This document shows positions 40,606 to 50,428 of a stretch of 64,000 nucleotides of DNA, one piece after another. The notes beneath the pieces were generated by a model. The model was not told the DNA's origin and did no database searches. It worked only from the letters and a program-made list of their open reading frames with translations. Source of the stretch: Sphingomonas sp. EC-HK361 (GTDB lineage Bacteria > Pseudomonadota > Alphaproteobacteria > Sphingomonadales > Sphingomonadaceae); NCBI RefSeq assembly GCF_902498785.1, contig NZ_LR701492.1, positions 104,368 through 168,367 on the forward strand, given 5' to 3'. The position numbers were made by a program, and so were the translations under genes. Numbering within the stretch: the stretch's first letter is position 1; the number at the start of each line of letters is the position of its first letter.

Positions 40606-42077
40606 GCGCCGCTGGCTGTGTCCTGCCCCATCGGCGCGTTGCGGATGGTCAGTTTCAGCGTCTTCAGCCGCTCGACGACTGTGTCGAGCGCCACGCCCGT
40701 CGGCTTCGACCAGGCCACATCCGCCCAGCCCGGCCGCGTCGCGTCGGCAAACATCGCCTCGATCCCCGCCCAGTCATCGACCGGCGCGATATTGGACTTG
40801 AGCCGGCCCTGCGCTTCGCCGAACAACGCCGCCTGGATATCGTCGAGCATCTCCGCGGTCTCGGCGACGAAATCGCCGCGTGCGACGACGCGGCTGTCGA
40901 GCTTGCCGTCCTCGCGGTAGAGCCGGTCGCGGCGGATGACCGACACGTTGCCCCCCGCCACATCGCGCCCGCCGACCTCGATGACGATCGGCGCGCCCTT
41001 CTTCACCCAGCCCCAGCGCTTCGTCGCCGCCTTGGCGGGTTTCAGGTCGAGCAGCGCACGCACCGGTTCGCCAAGCGCGGTCTGTGCGGCCAGTTCCTTC
41101 TGCAAATCCTTGCAATACGCGACGATCGCGGCGTCCTCGGGCGCATCGCGGAGCATCGGCACGATCACCACCTGCCACGGCGCGATCCGCGGCGGCACGC
41201 GCAGGCCGTCGTCATCGCCGTGGACCATGATGACCCCGCCGATCATCCGCGTCGACACGCCCCAGCTCGTGGTATTCGCCAGCTCCAGTTCGCCGCCTGC
41301 ATTCTGGAAACGGATGTTCTGCGCCTTCGCGAAGTTGGTGCCGAGGAAGTGGCTGGTGCCCGCCTGGAGCGCCTTGCCGTCCTGCATCATCGCCTCGATG
41401 GAATAGGTCGCGACAGCGCCGGGGAAGCGCTCGTTCTCGGGCTTCTCGCCCGCCACGACCGGCAGCGCGAGACACGTCTCGGCAAACTCGCGGTAGACCT
41501 CGAGCATCTTGAGCGTCTCTTCGCGCGCCTCGTCCGCCGTCGCGTGCGCGGTATGCCCCTCCTGCCACAGGAACTCGGACGTGCGCAGGAACATCCGCGT
41601 CCGCATTTCCCAGCGCACCACATTGGCCCACTGGTTGATGAGCACGGGCAAATCGCGCCACGACTGCACCCAGCGCGCGAACGCGGTGCCGATCACCGTC
41701 TCGGACGTCGGCCGCACGACGAGCGGCTCCTCCAGCTTCGCTTCGGGATCAGGCACGAGCCCGCTCTTACCGTCCGCGATCAGGCGGTGATGCGTGACGA
41801 CCGCCATCTCCTTGGCAAAGCCATCGACATGCTCGGCCTCCTTCTCGAAATAGGAGAGCGGGATGAACAGCGGGAAATAGCAATTCTCGTGTCCCGTCGC
41901 CTTGATGCGGTCGTCGAGCAGCCGCTGGATGCGCTCCCAGATGCCATAGCCCCACGGCCGGATGACCATGCACCCACGCACGCCGCTCTCCTCGGCCAGA
42001 TCGGCCTCGGTGATGACGGACTGGTACCAGGCCGCGAAATCGGCCTCGCGCGTGACGGGGAGTGCGTGTTTGATCAT
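40548..42077 (-). CDS. proS: Prolyl-tRNA synthetase, archaeal/eukaryal-type
   Basis: The 509-residue enzyme charges tRNA-Pro. Class II motifs are RGCMVIRPWGYGIWERIQ, RPTSETVIGTAFARWVQSW and GTSHFLGTNFAKAQN; the anticodon-binding domain follows (QVVIVPMLRD region) and the sequence ends in a short extra domain (from about residue 400) as in archaeal ProRS. The editing insertion of the common bacterial ProRS is missing. The family split between bacterial-type and archaeal-type ProRS is well known, and this protein fits the latter by motif order. It is cotranscribed with the flavoprotein gene. Start is MIKHALPVTREADFAAWYQS. Confidence 0.92.
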   Translation of the reverse strand: MIKHALPVTREADFAAWYQSVITEADLAEESGVRGCMVIRPWGYGIWERIQRLLDDRIKATGHENCYFPLFIPLSYFEKEAEHVDGFAKEMAVVTHHRLIADGKSGLVPDPEAKLEEPLVVRPTSETVIGTAFARWVQSWRDLPVLINQWANVVRWEMRTRMFLRTSEFLWQEGHTAHATADEAREETLKMLEVYREFAETCLALPVVAGEKPENERFPGAVATYSIEAMMQDGKALQAGTSHFLGTNFAKAQNIRFQNAGGELELANTTSWGVSTRMIGGVIMVHGDDDGLRVPPRIAPWQVVIVPMLRDAPEDAAIVAYCKDLQKELAAQTALGEPVRALLDLKPAKAATKRWGWVKKGAPIVIEVGGRDVAGGNVSVIRRDRLYREDGKLDSRVVARGDFVAETAEMLDDIQAALFGEAQGRLKSNIAPVDDWAGIEAMFADATRPGWADVAWSKPTGVALDTVVERLKTLKLTIRNAPMGQDTASGACVFTGDPAVERVLIGRSY

Positions 42078-42106
42078 GCGCGGCGCTTAGCGGGCGGAAT
42101 CTTTTT

Positions 42107-42239
42107 CGTCACCCCGGACTTGGGAACCCGCCAAAGTAATACTTTGACGGGAACCCTTGCTCCGGGGTTCAGCGTCCCACAAGAAGCTCAGATGAAGTGC
42201 GCGCGGGACGGTGGACCCCGGAACAAGCCCGGGGTGACG
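42107..42239. repeat. GTCACCCC-type palindrome with a nested element
   Basis: CGTCACCCCGG at the left and CCGGGGTGACG at the right enclose about 110 bases. Inside, GGGAACCC at 42122-42129 and 42149-42156 form direct repeats around an inverted CAAAGTA/TACTTTG core (42132-42146), as if a second element inserted there. It fills the spacer between proS and the DMT transporter gene. Confidence 0.8.
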
Positions 42240-42243
42240 TTTT

Positions 42244-43146
42244 TTGAATAGCGACCGCATCTACCCCGCCATCGCCCTGCGGCTCGCTTCAGTATTTTTC
42301 TTCGCGCTGATGAATGCCGGCATCAAGCTGGCCGAGGCGTGGGGCGCGACGCTCGGCGAAATCCTGTTCTTTCGGCAGTTCGGCGCCTCCATGGTGGTGA
42401 CGGCGGTCATCGTCAGCGGCCCCGGTATGGCGTCTGTCGCGACGCGGCGGATGCCTGCGCATGTGCTGCGCGCGGCGGTGGGGCTTACCAGCATGGCGTT
42501 TACCTTTGCCGCGGTCATGGCGCTGCCGCTCGCGGAGGCGACGATCATCGGGTTCACCGTGCCGATCTTCGCAACGATCCTCGGCGCGCTGATCCTGCGC
42601 GAGCCGACCGGCATGCACCGCTGGGCGGCGGTGCTCGCGGGGTTCGCCGGCGTGCTGATCGTGACCCAGCCCGGCCCGCATAGCCATTTCCCGGTCTGGG
42701 GCGCGGTGTGCGGGCTGATCGCGGCGTTCCTGACCGCCAACGTCTCGATCCTGCTGCGCCAGATCGGGAGGACCGAAGCGGCATTGACGACCGTATTCTG
42801 GTTCTCCGTCCTTTCGCTGCTGCCGCTGAGCGTCGTCTACGCCTTCAAGGCGCAAGCACATGATGCCGCGACATGGGCGGTGCTGCTCGGCATCGGGGGC
42901 GCGGGCGGTGCTGGGCAGATCGCGATGACCAATTCGCTGCGCCTCGGCCCCGTTTCCGTCGTCGTGCCGATGGATTATACCAGCCTGTTATGGGCGACCT
43001 TGCTCGGCTGGCTTGTCTTCGCGACGCTGCCCGCGAACGCCACATGGTTCGGTGCGCCGATCATCATCGCATCGGGGCTCTACATCGTCTGGCGCGAGCA
43101 TGTCCGCCGGCAGGAAGAAACGCAGGCAGCGGTGCCGCAGGGCTAG
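42244..43146 (+). CDS. DMT-superfamily (EamA) transporter
   Basis: The 300-residue protein has about ten transmembrane segments in two EamA repeats, for example ALRLASVFFFALMNAGIKLA, MAFTFAAVMALPLAEATIIGF, VVVPMDYTSLLWATLLGWLV and ILREPTGMHRWAAVLAGFAG. Proteins of this class export or import small metabolites such as amino acids; substrate unknown. The start is TTG 42244, directly after the repeat's ending; an ATG at about 42313 would remove the first transmembrane helix, so TTG is more likely. It ends converging with the next gene, sharing four bases. Confidence 0.82.
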   Translation: MNSDRIYPAIALRLASVFFFALMNAGIKLAEAWGATLGEILFFRQFGASMVVTAVIVSGPGMASVATRRMPAHVLRAAVGLTSMAFTFAAVMALPLAEATIIGFTVPIFATILGALILREPTGMHRWAAVLAGFAGVLIVTQPGPHSHFPVWGAVCGLIAAFLTANVSILLRQIGRTEAALTTVFWFSVLSLLPLSVVYAFKAQAHDAATWAVLLGIGGAGGAGQIAMTNSLRLGPVSVVVPMDYTSLLWATLLGWLVFATLPANATWFGAPIIIASGLYIVWREHVRRQEETQAAVPQG

Positions 43147-43658
43147 GCGCGCGCCGCCGCCAACAATCGCTTCGCGCGCAGATACATCTCGACCCGCTGT
43201 GCGGTGAACAGCCCAAGCGCGAGCGCGATCAGCATGTCGGTGACCGCGAGCGCATTCAGATGCAGCGCATTATCGCTGACGAGCGCAACGCGCGCGATCT
43301 GGCGCACCGCGACGATCGCGACGATGAACAGGACGGCCGCAGGAGATGCGACCTGATTGAGCGCGTGCGTCTCCGGATCGACGGTGATCCGCATCATCTT
43401 GCCGCGCTGCCAGCCGAGCCCCGCGCCGAGCAGCAACGCGACCGCGCAGAACAGCCAGGCCAACCCGCGCGGCGGGGTCGCGATAAAGGTGGCGACCGCG
43501 ACCGCACCGTAGAGCGCCGGGAGCACCCATAGCCGCTCCAGCTTCAACGGCCGCACCCGGCTCATCCGCCGCCAGCGAAGCGCGAAGACGACCACCATGA
43601 TGGCGGCCGTGATCGCGTAGCTGATCCACGCATTCGGCTGGACCGTGTGTGCCTGCAT
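43143..43658 (-). CDS. CcdC/DUF1453-like membrane protein
   Basis: The 171-residue protein has about five transmembrane helices: SYAITAAIMVVVFALRW, LWVLPALYGAVAVATFIA, LAWLFCAVALLLGAGLGW, SPAAVLFIVAIVAVRQIA and AVTDMLIALALGLFTA, with the GKMMRITVDPETHAL loop characteristic of the CcdC/DUF1453 family. Inner membrane. The frame opens upstream, but ATG 43658 gives the family start MQAHTVQPNAWISYA. It lies just downstream (in transcription sense) of the gcv operon, 40 bp after gcvPB, and could be its last gene or independent. Function unknown. Confidence 0.8.
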   Translation of the reverse strand: MQAHTVQPNAWISYAITAAIMVVVFALRWRRMSRVRPLKLERLWVLPALYGAVAVATFIATPPRGLAWLFCAVALLLGAGLGWQRGKMMRITVDPETHALNQVASPAAVLFIVAIVAVRQIARVALVSDNALHLNALAVTDMLIALALGLFTAQRVEMYLRAKRLLAAARA

Positions 43659-43698
43659 CCTTCGCCCCCAACCCCTCGAGTCCAGATGCAGGCTAGCG

Positions 43699-45315
43699 TC
43701 ACTCCGCGGCTTGCGCCAGCGGCGGCTCCTTCCACACCAGCACCGGCTTGCGGGCCGCCAGCGTCTCGTCGAGCCGTGCGCGCGGTGCGAAGTGCGGCGC
43801 CGATTTGAGGCTCGCGTCCCCCGCCTTCGCCCGCTCCGCGACCGACCGCAGCGCACCGATGAACTGGTCGAGCGCGGCCTTCGATTCGGTCTCGGTCGGC
43901 TCCACCAGCATCGCGCCGTGGACGACGAGCGGGAAATAGACGGTCATCGGATGGAAGCCCTCGTCGATCAGCCCCTTCGCGACGTCCAGCGTCGAGAAGC
44001 CATCGGCGAGGTTGTCGTCGCTGAACAGCGCCTCGTGCATGCACGGCCCCGAGCCGCCGAACGGCGCGTCGAGCACGCCATCGAGGCTGCGCAGCACATA
44101 GTTCGCGTTGAGCACCGCGTCCTCCGCGACCTGCTTAAGCCCGTCCGCGCCGTGGCTCAGGATATAGGTCAGCGCACGCGTGAACATGCCCATCTGGCCG
44201 TGGAACGCGGTCATCCGGCCGAAGCTGTGCGGGTGATCCTCCCCGACCGTCTCTTCCTCGACCAGCTGGATATGCCCGTCGGCGTGGCGTGCGGTGAACG
44301 GCAGCGGGCCGAACGGCGCGAGCGCTTCGGAGAGAACCACCGGCCCCGACCCCGGCCCGCCGCCGCCATGCGGGGTGGAGAAGGTCTTGTGGAGGTTGAT
44401 GTGCATCGCATCGACGCCGAGATCGCCCGGGCGCACCCGCCCGACGATCGCGTTGAAGTTCGCGCCGTCGCAATAGACGTAACCGCCAGCTTCATGCACC
44501 GCGTCCGAGATCGCCTTCAGGTCGCGCTCGAACAGCCCGCAGGTATTGGGGTTGGTGATCATCACCCCGGCAACGTCGGGGCCAAGCCGCGCCTTGAGCG
44601 CCGCGAGATCGACGCGCCCCTCGTCGGTCGCAGGAATGTCCTCGACCTGGAAACCGGCGAACGCCGCGGTGGCGGGGTTCGTGCCGTGGGCGCTTTCCGG
44701 CACGAGGATGACCTTGCGGTGCCCCTCGCCGCGCGCCTCGAGCGCCGCCTTGATGCACAGGATCCCGCACAGCTCGCCGTGGGCACCCGCCTTCGGGCTC
44801 ATCGCGACGCCGTACATGCCGGTCAGCTCGATCAGCCAGACCGCAAGCTCGTTGATGACCTCCAGCGCGCCCTGCACCGTATCGACGGGCTGGAGCGGGT
44901 GGACATCCGCAAAGCCGGGCAGCCGCGCGACCTTCTCGTTGAGCCGGGGATTGTGCTTCATCGTGCAGCTGCCGAGCGGGAACAGGCCGAGGTCGATCGC
45001 GTAATTCTGCCGGCTGAGGCGGGTGTAGTGGCGGACGGCTTCGGGTTCGGACAGGCCGGGAAGGCCGATGGAAGCGGTACGGGCGAGATTGCCCAATTTG
45101 TGCTCCCGCGAAGGCGGGAGCCCAGTCTGGGTCCCCGCCTCCGCGGGGACACAAGCAACGTCGGTAAAATCCACCCCCGTCGTCTTCGCATCGCCGATCT
45201 CGAAGATCAGCGCTTCCTCCAGCATCAGCGCCCGATTGCCGGTGAAGGTCGCGGCAGCAGCCCCTTCGCGCGTGGCCATCTCCGGGCGCCAGCCGCTCTG
45301 GTTGATCGCGCTCAT
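43699..45315 (-). CDS. gcvPB: Glycine dehydrogenase (decarboxylating), subunit 2
   Basis: The 538-residue subunit of the two-part glycine decarboxylase P-protein holds the PLP lysine in [28 protein letters not shown]-like ([19 protein letters not shown]) and [17 protein letters not shown] motifs are intact. About 19 residues near positions 54-72 ([19 protein letters not shown]) are translated from a palindromic repeat inserted in frame, which lengthens a loop close to the N-terminus. The stop precedes the CcdC-like gene. It overlaps gcvPA by ATGA and is the last cleavage-system gene in the operon behind the glycine riboswitch. Confidence 0.93.
   Translation of the reverse strand: MSAINQSGWRPEMATREGAAAATFTGNRALMLEEALIFEIGDAKTTGVDFTDVACVPAEAGTQTGLPPSREHKLGNLARTASIGLPGLSEPEAVRHYTRLSRQNYAIDLGLFPLGSCTMKHNPRLNEKVARLPGFADVHPLQPVDTVQGALEVINELAVWLIELTGMYGVAMSPKAGAHGELCGILCIKAALEARGEGHRKVILVPESAHGTNPATAAFAGFQVEDIPATDEGRVDLAALKARLGPDVAGVMITNPNTCGLFERDLKAISDAVHEAGGYVYCDGANFNAIVGRVRPGDLGVDAMHINLHKTFSTPHGGGGPGSGPVVLSEALAPFGPLPFTARHADGHIQLVEEETVGEDHPHSFGRMTAFHGQMGMFTRALTYILSHGADGLKQVAEDAVLNANYVLRSLDGVLDAPFGGSGPCMHEALFSDDNLADGFSTLDVAKGLIDEGFHPMTVYFPLVVHGAMLVEPTETESKAALDQFIGALRSVAERAKAGDASLKSAPHFAPRARLDETLAARKPVLVWKEPPLAQAAE
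45098..45154. repeat. CCCAGTCTGGG-type palindrome inside gcvPB
   Basis: A 57-bp element (19 codons) with TTGTG/CACAA ends and two hairpins, GCTCCCGC...GCGGGAGC and GTCCCCGC...GCGGGGAC. The length is a multiple of three and no stop codon arises in the reading frame used. Its complement matches the spacer copy at 37026-37080. Confidence 0.9.
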
Positions 45316-46670
45316 GCCAACACCTCCTCAAGCGCCGAGGCCAGCGCCTCGACATCCTCCGACGTCGTCGTTTCGGTCACCGCGACGACCAGTCCGTTCG
45401 CGAGCGCGTCCTCGCCCGGGTAAAGCCGTCCGAGCGACACGCCGGCAAGGATGCCCTTGTCGGCGAGCGCGCGAACGATCGGGCGCGCCTCCTTGCCGAG
45501 ATCGATCGTGAATTCGTTGAAGAACGCGTCGTTGATCAGCCGAACGCCGGGCAACCGCGCCAACCGATCGGCCGCCGCTACCGCGCCGGCGTGATTGGCC
45601 TCCGCCAATCCGCGCAGCCCCGCCTCGCCGAGAAGCGTCATGTGGATCGAAAACGCCAGTGCGCACAGCCCTGAATTCGTGCAGATGTTGCTCGTCGCCT
45701 TCTCGCGCCGGATATGCTGCTCGCGCGTCGACAGCGTCAGCACGAAACCGCGCTTGCCATCGGCATCCACCGTCTCACCGCAGAAGCGGCCGGGCATCTG
45801 GCGGATATATTTGTCCTTGCAGCCCATCAGCCCGACATACGGTCCGCCGAACTGCAGCCCGACACCGATCGACTGGCCCTCGCCGACGACGATATCGGCA
45901 TCCATCTCGCCCGGCGATTTGATCGCGCCCAGCGCCACCGGCTCGGTCACCACCACAATCAGCAGCGCCTTCTTGGCGTGCGCCGCATCGGCCAGCGGGC
46001 GCAGGTCGGCGATGCGGCCGAGGATATCGGGATACTGGACGACGACGCACGATGTCTCGTCGTCGATCTTCGCGATCAGCGCGTCGAGGTCGGTTTCGGC
46101 GGACAGCGCAGGGACGGACGTGTCGAGCGCGTCGCCGGTATATTTCGCCATGGTCTTCGCGACCGACACGTAATGCGGATGCAGGCCGCCGGACAGGATC
46201 GCCTTGCCGCGCTTGGTGATCCGCCGCGCCATGCCGATCGCCTCCCAGCACGCAGTCGATCCGTCGTACATCGACGCGTTCGCGACATCGGTGCCGAGCA
46301 GACGGGCGACCTGCGTCTGGAACTCGAACAGCATCTGCAGTGTGCCCTGCGCGATTTCCGGCTGATAGGGCGTGTAGGCGGTCAGGAACTCGCCGCGCTG
46401 GATCAGGTGATCGACGCTCGCCGGCACGTGATGGCGATAGGCGCCGCAGCCAAGGAAGAACGGCACGTCGCCCGCGACGATATTCTTCGCGGCCAGCACC
46501 TTCATGTGCCGCTCGACCGCCATCTCGCTGGCATGGTTGGGCAGGCCGTGGATGGGGCCGTCGAGCCGGGCTGCTTCGGGCACATCGACGAACAGGTCGT
46601 CGATCGACTTCGCACCGATGACGGCGAGCATCGCCTCGCGGTCGGTCTGGGTCAAAGGCAGGTAACGCAT
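45312..46670 (-). CDS. gcvPA: Glycine dehydrogenase (decarboxylating), subunit 1
   Basis: The 452-residue partner subunit of the P-protein, starting [21 protein letters not shown]. Typical segments are [50 protein letters not shown] and [25 protein letters not shown]. With gcvPB it decarboxylates glycine and passes the aminomethyl group to lipoyl-GcvH. It overlaps gcvPB by ATGA. A palindromic repeat lies between it and gcvH upstream. Expression is expected to follow the glycine riboswitch upstream of gcvT. Confidence 0.95.
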   Translation of the reverse strand: MRYLPLTQTDREAMLAVIGAKSIDDLFVDVPEAARLDGPIHGLPNHASEMAVERHMKVLAAKNIVAGDVPFFLGCGAYRHHVPASVDHLIQRGEFLTAYTPYQPEIAQGTLQMLFEFQTQVARLLGTDVANASMYDGSTACWEAIGMARRITKRGKAILSGGLHPHYVSVAKTMAKYTGDALDTSVPALSAETDLDALIAKIDDETSCVVVQYPDILGRIADLRPLADAAHAKKALLIVVVTEPVALGAIKSPGEMDADIVVGEGQSIGVGLQFGGPYVGLMGCKDKYIRQMPGRFCGETVDADGKRGFVLTLSTREQHIRREKATSNICTNSGLCALAFSIHMTLLGEAGLRGLAEANHAGAVAAADRLARLPGVRLINDAFFNEFTIDLGKEARPIVRALADKGILAGVSLGRLYPGEDALANGLVVAVTETTTSEDVEALASALEEVLA

Positions 46671-46681
46671 TGGTCAATCGC

Positions 46682-46794
46682 TCCCCCCTCCCGCTCGCGG
46701 GAGGGGTCGGGGGTGGGCTTGGAGACACGCAGCCGGGGAACGGGATTTCCCACCCCCAGCCCCTCCCGCAAGCGGGAGGGGGGAAACTCACAAC
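46682..46794. repeat. Inverted pair of CCCTCCCGC hairpins between gcvPA and gcvH
   Basis: CCCTCCCGCTCGCGGGAGGG at the left and CCCTCCCGCAAGCGGGAGGG at the right are each hairpins, and the flanking GGGGGTGGG / CCCACCCCC make the whole 113 bases an inverted repeat. It fills the gap between the two genes and slightly overlaps the gcvH end. It may reduce gcvPA/PB relative to gcvTH. Confidence 0.85.
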
Positions 46795-47159
46795 TTCGCG
46801 ACGAACGCCTCATAAGCGGTCTCGTCCATCAGCTCCTCGAGCTCGCTCGTGTCGGAGAGCGTGATCTTGAAGAACCAGCCATCGGCTTCCGCATCTGTGT
46901 TCACCAGCGCCGGTTCGTCGGCAAGCGCGGGATTACCCTCCAGCACCGTGCCGGAGACGGGCGAATACACGTCCGACGCAGCCTTCACGCTTTCGACGAC
47001 TGCGGCCTCGTCGCCCTTGGCGAGGCGCTTGCCATCCTCCGGCACGTCGACGAACACGATGTCGCCGAGCTGGCCCTGCGCATAGTCGCTGATGCCGACG
47101 GTGCCGATCTCGCCATCGACGTCGATCCATTCATGGTCTTCGGTAAAGTAACGGCTCAT
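46788..47159 (-). CDS. gcvH: Glycine cleavage system H protein
   Basis: The 123-residue lipoyl carrier protein starts [20 protein letters not shown] and carries the lipoyl lysine K59 in [18 protein letters not shown]. It shuttles the aminomethyl group among P, T and L proteins in the cytoplasm. The gene lies one base after the gcvT stop in the operon, and 117 bp before gcvPA. Length and motif are normal. The dihydrolipoyl dehydrogenase (L protein) gene is not in the window. Confidence 0.95.
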   Translation of the reverse strand: MSRYFTEDHEWIDVDGEIGTVGISDYAQGQLGDIVFVDVPEDGKRLAKGDEAAVVESVKAASDVYSPVSGTVLEGNPALADEPALVNTDAEADGWFFKITLSDTSELEELMDETAYEAFVAKL

Positions 47160-47160
47160 C

Positions 47161-48327
47161 TTACTTCACTCCTCGGAAGTAGCGGTGGGGGACGAAAGGC
47201 ATGGGCGCGACGGTCGCCTGGTGGACCTTGCCGCGCTGGGCGATCTGAACGGTGGTGCCGGGGGTTGCCATCGCGGCGGGCACATAGGCCATCGCGATCG
47301 GCGCGCCGACGCTGGGCGCGAAGCCGCCCGAGGTGACGCGACCCACATCGCTGCCGTCCGCATCGACGACCGTCGCGCCCTCGCGCACCGGCTGGCGACC
47401 CTCGACCAGCAACCCGACTCGTTTCACGATCGGGCCAGCCTCACGCTCGGCAAGGATACGCGCGGCACCGGGAAAGTCGGCCGCCTCGCGTCGGCGCTTC
47501 GACAGCGCGAAGCCGAGGTCGGCCATGACCGGCGATGTCCTGGCATCGAGATCATGCCCGTAAAGCGGCAGCCCCGCTTCAAGCCGGAGCGAATCGCGCG
47601 CGCCGAGGCCGATCGGCTTGACCGCATCGAGAGCGCACAGCGCGTCCGCAAAACGCTCCGCCGCCTCGGCCAGAATCGAGATTTCCAGGCCATCCTCGCC
47701 GGTATAGCCCGACCGGCTGATCCACAGCGGCACGCCGTCCCAGTCGAACGCGCCGGCGGTCATGAAGGTCAGCGCCTCGACCCCCGGCATCAGCCCGGCC
47801 GCAGCCGCGACCGCCTTCGGCCCCTGCACCGCGAGCAGCGCCTGATCGTCCATCAGGTTGATCGTGATGTCGTCGGGCAGCACATCGATGATGTGGCCGA
47901 TATCGTCATATTTGGTCGCGCCGTTGACGACCATGTAGACCTCGTCGTCCCCGTTTTCGCCTTTGCGGCGCGTGACCATCAAGTCGTCGAGGATCCCGCC
48001 ATCATCCGACAGCAACAGCGAGTAGCGCATCCTGCCCTCGCCCAGCCCCGTCACGTCGCCGGGCACGAGCGCCTCGATCGCCTTCGCAACATCGGGGCCG
48101 GTGAAGACCAGCTGCCCCATATGGCTCACATCGAACAGCCCGGCCGATCGCCGAGTCCACAGATGCTCGGCCATGATGCCGTCATACTGGATCGGCATGT
48201 GATAGCCCGCGAACTCGACCATTCGCGCGGCGCGATCGCGGTGCCAGGCATCAAGCGGCAACATCTGCGTCTCGGGGGCCTCCGCCTCCTCTTCGTCGAT
48301 CGCAGTATCGGTGACTTGGTCGCTCAT
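47161..48327 (-). CDS. gcvT: Glycine cleavage system T protein (aminomethyltransferase)
   Basis: The 388-residue tetrahydrofolate-dependent enzyme has [40 protein letters not shown] and [17 protein letters not shown], typical of GcvT. The first 20 residues or so form an acidic extension ([11 protein letters not shown]) not needed for the fold. The frame opens further up to a riboswitch, but ATG 48327 ([14 protein letters not shown]) is the best start. It is the first gene of gcvT-gcvH-gcvPA-gcvPB, behind a tandem glycine riboswitch. Confidence 0.93.
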   Translation of the reverse strand: MSDQVTDTAIDEEEAEAPETQMLPLDAWHRDRAARMVEFAGYHMPIQYDGIMAEHLWTRRSAGLFDVSHMGQLVFTGPDVAKAIEALVPGDVTGLGEGRMRYSLLLSDDGGILDDLMVTRRKGENGDDEVYMVVNGATKYDDIGHIIDVLPDDITINLMDDQALLAVQGPKAVAAAAGLMPGVEALTFMTAGAFDWDGVPLWISRSGYTGEDGLEISILAEAAERFADALCALDAVKPIGLGARDSLRLEAGLPLYGHDLDARTSPVMADLGFALSKRRREAADFPGAARILAEREAGPIVKRVGLLVEGRQPVREGATVVDADGSDVGRVTSGGFAPSVGAPIAMAYVPAAMATPGTTVQIAQRGKVHQATVAPMPFVPHRYFRGVK

Positions 48328-48385
48328 GGCGCTGGTCTCTCGTCGAAGGGGCGAACGCACGGCACCACCGGCGCCGGACATACTC

Positions 48386-48580
48386 GAACCCCCTCTGTCA
48401 CGGGACCTGAGAGCTTTGACCGCGCAGGATCTCCGCTGCGGCTTACCCCTTCGGTGGGGCGCGCCTGAAAGGCCCGCCCGCTTTCCAGAGTGTCTTGGCG
48501 TGCGCGGTCCCGTCTGCCTGAGAGATTCCGGGGTGGTTGCTCCTTCGGCGGCGGGCTTGGGCCCGCTCTCTCCCGCGCAT
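48386..48580 (-). promoter_or_regulatory. Tandem glycine riboswitch upstream of gcvT
   Basis: Read on the minus strand, a first aptamer begins GCGGGAGAGA, contains GCCGAAGGAGCAA and ends with ATCTCTCAGGCA; a linker and second aptamer follow with GGACCGCG, GACACTCTGGA, CACCGAAGGGGTAAGCC and CTCTCAGGT. This is the two-aptamer glycine riboswitch consensus. It lies 60 bp before the gcvT ATG. Glycine binding is expected to turn on the operon. The exact limits are approximate, and bases 48581-48674 contain the promoter but no recognised gene. Confidence 0.9.
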
Positions 48581-48674
48581 GCCCAGCCGGTCGCCCGACT
48601 TCGACGCTCTCGCCTCTGGCGAGCGCGCCGCCGCGAGTCAATCGACGAAAGCGCGCAGCCTCAACGAACCGCGC

Positions 48675-49316
48675 TCAACGAACCGCATTATAGCGCAGCT
48701 GATCGTTGGTAAGCTGGAAGCCGACCATCGCCTCGAAGCTGGCGCGCAGCACGGCCTGCCGCACCGCCGGCGTCGACAACGGATCGACCGCGGCATCCTG
48801 GTCGCCGGCCTTGCGCGGCTTGGTCAGCTCCTTGCGCACGTCGTCGGGCAGCGTCGCCGCCGCGCGCGAAACCATGCTGGTCGCCTGCCCCGTCGTCGAT
48901 GCGGTCGCCTGGCCCGCATCGAAATGCAGGTTCACCTGGCTGACGCGCTTGGCGATGACCGAGCTGCCGCCGCGAACGATCGTGATGAAATACGGAAGCA
49001 CGACGTCGCGCGCCGCGTCGGTGCGGGTGCGCCGGCCGCGAACCTCGAAGTTCACCGTCGTCACCACGTCGGTGCCGGTATCGTCGCAGGTACCGCGCAC
49101 GTTCGTCATGTTCGCGACGACGTCGATCGCGTTCTCGTCACGGCTCGCCGGCGGATCGAACAGCGTCACGTCGCCGGTGCCGGCCGGCACGCCGACGATC
49201 GGACAGGCCGAACGCACCGCGGTGATACCACCCGACGCGTCGATCTCGCCGCTCTTTGCGCAGCCGGCGAGCGCGGTTGCGGCGACGGCAATGAGGGCGA
49301 GAGACTTGACGTTCAC
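48675..49316 (-). CDS. Predicted lipoprotein of unknown function
   Basis: The 213-residue protein starts at GTG 49316 (VNVKSLALIAVAATALAGC), with lipobox LAGC. The mature domain (from about residue 25) has GITAVRSACPIVGVPAGTGD and DENAIDVVANMTNVRGTCDD, rich in beta structure, a long middle with DVVTTVNFEVRGRRTRT, and a C-terminal helix with RQAVLRASFEAMVGFQL. Envelope lipoprotein, role unknown. The ribosome binding sequence AGAAGGTG lies before the GTG. The frame opens farther upstream but the lipobox fixes the start. It is divergent from ispH. Confidence 0.75.
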   Translation of the reverse strand: MNVKSLALIAVAATALAGCAKSGEIDASGGITAVRSACPIVGVPAGTGDVTLFDPPASRDENAIDVVANMTNVRGTCDDTGTDVVTTVNFEVRGRRTRTDAARDVVLPYFITIVRGGSSVIAKRVSQVNLHFDAGQATASTTGQATSMVSRAAATLPDDVRKELTKPRKAGDQDAAVDPLSTPAVRQAVLRASFEAMVGFQLTNDQLRYNAVR

Positions 49317-49446
49317 AGGCGGTGCACCTTCTGCGCAAATGGCACGAGGGGACCCGGCCGCGATCACCGCGCCCAGGCCCCCGATTGCCGCGCACCATAG
49401 GAACCGGCTTTCGTGCGCGCAAGCAATGGCGTAAGCGGCGGTGGTG

Positions 49447-50403
49447 ATGACCGATGCCGACAAGCCCGCCCTCGATCTCCTCATTGCCGCCCCGCGCGGT
49501 TTCTGCGCCGGAGTGGACCGTGCGATCCGTATCGTCGAGCTCGCGATCGAGAAGCACGGCGCGCCCGTCTATGTCCGCCACGAGATCGTCCACAACAGGT
49601 TCGTCGTCGATACGCTGAAGGCGCAGGGCGCGATCTTCGTCGAGGAACTCGACGAAGTGCCCGATGGCGGACACGTCGTCTTTTCGGCGCACGGCGTGCC
49701 GAAATCGGTCCCCGCCGATGCGCGCAGCCGGGGCCTCGATTATCTCGACGCCACGTGCCCGCTGGTGTCCAAGGTCCACCGCCAGGCCGAAAAGCTGGTC
49801 GAGGCGGGGCGCCACATCGTCTTTATCGGCCATGCCGGCCACCCGGAAGTGATCGGCACGTTCGGCCAGGTGCCCGAAGGATCGATGAGCCTCGTCGAAA
49901 CCGCCGCCGATGCGGAAGCCTTCGCGCCGGCCGATGCATCGAACCTCGCCTTCCTGACTCAGACCACCCTGTCGGTCGACGACACGGCGGAAATCGTCGC
50001 GACCCTCCAGCGCCGCTTCCCCGCGATCCAAGCGCCGCGCGGTGAGGACATCTGCTACGCGACCTCGAACCGGCAGGCCGCGGTGAAGGCGATTGCCGCG
50101 AGCTGCGACGCCGTGCTGGTGATCGGAGCGCCCAATTCGTCCAATTCGCTGCGCCTCGTCGAAGTGGCGCAGCGCGAAGGGGTGAAGGCCCAACTGGTCC
50201 AGCGCGCGGCCGATCTCGACTGGTCGCTGCTGGACGGTGTCGGCACGCTCGGTATCACCGCGGGCGCGTCGGCACCGGAATTGCTGGTCCGCGAACTCGT
50301 CGATCTGCTCGCGACTCGCTTCGCGATCGTAGAGCGCGAGGTCGAGACGACGCGCGAGTCGATCGCCTTCAAGCTGCCGCGCGGCCTCAACGTCGCGGCC
50401 TGA
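49447..50403 (+). CDS. ispH: 4-hydroxy-3-methylbut-2-enyl diphosphate reductase
   Basis: The 318-residue iron-sulfur enzyme makes isopentenyl and dimethylallyl diphosphate in the last step of the MEP pathway. Conserved cysteines are in [12 protein letters not shown] (C20), DATCPLVSK and [10 protein letters not shown], which bind the cluster. [11 protein letters not shown] and [12 protein letters not shown] are typical. ATG 49447 follows two GTG codons that are possible alternatives. It is adjacent to thrB and rnhA, a sphingomonad/alphaproteobacterial arrangement, and shares a divergent region with the lipoprotein gene. Confidence 0.95.
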   Translation: MTDADKPALDLLIAAPRGFCAGVDRAIRIVELAIEKHGAPVYVRHEIVHNRFVVDTLKAQGAIFVEELDEVPDGGHVVFSAHGVPKSVPADARSRGLDYLDATCPLVSKVHRQAEKLVEAGRHIVFIGHAGHPEVIGTFGQVPEGSMSLVETAADAEAFAPADASNLAFLTQTTLSVDDTAEIVATLQRRFPAIQAPRGEDICYATSNRQAAVKAIAASCDAVLVIGAPNSSNSLRLVEVAQREGVKAQLVQRAADLDWSLLDGVGTLGITAGASAPELLVRELVDLLATRFAIVEREVETTRESIAFKLPRGLNVAA

Positions 50404-50428
50404 TCGCCGTCGCGAACCGGAGGCAGGC

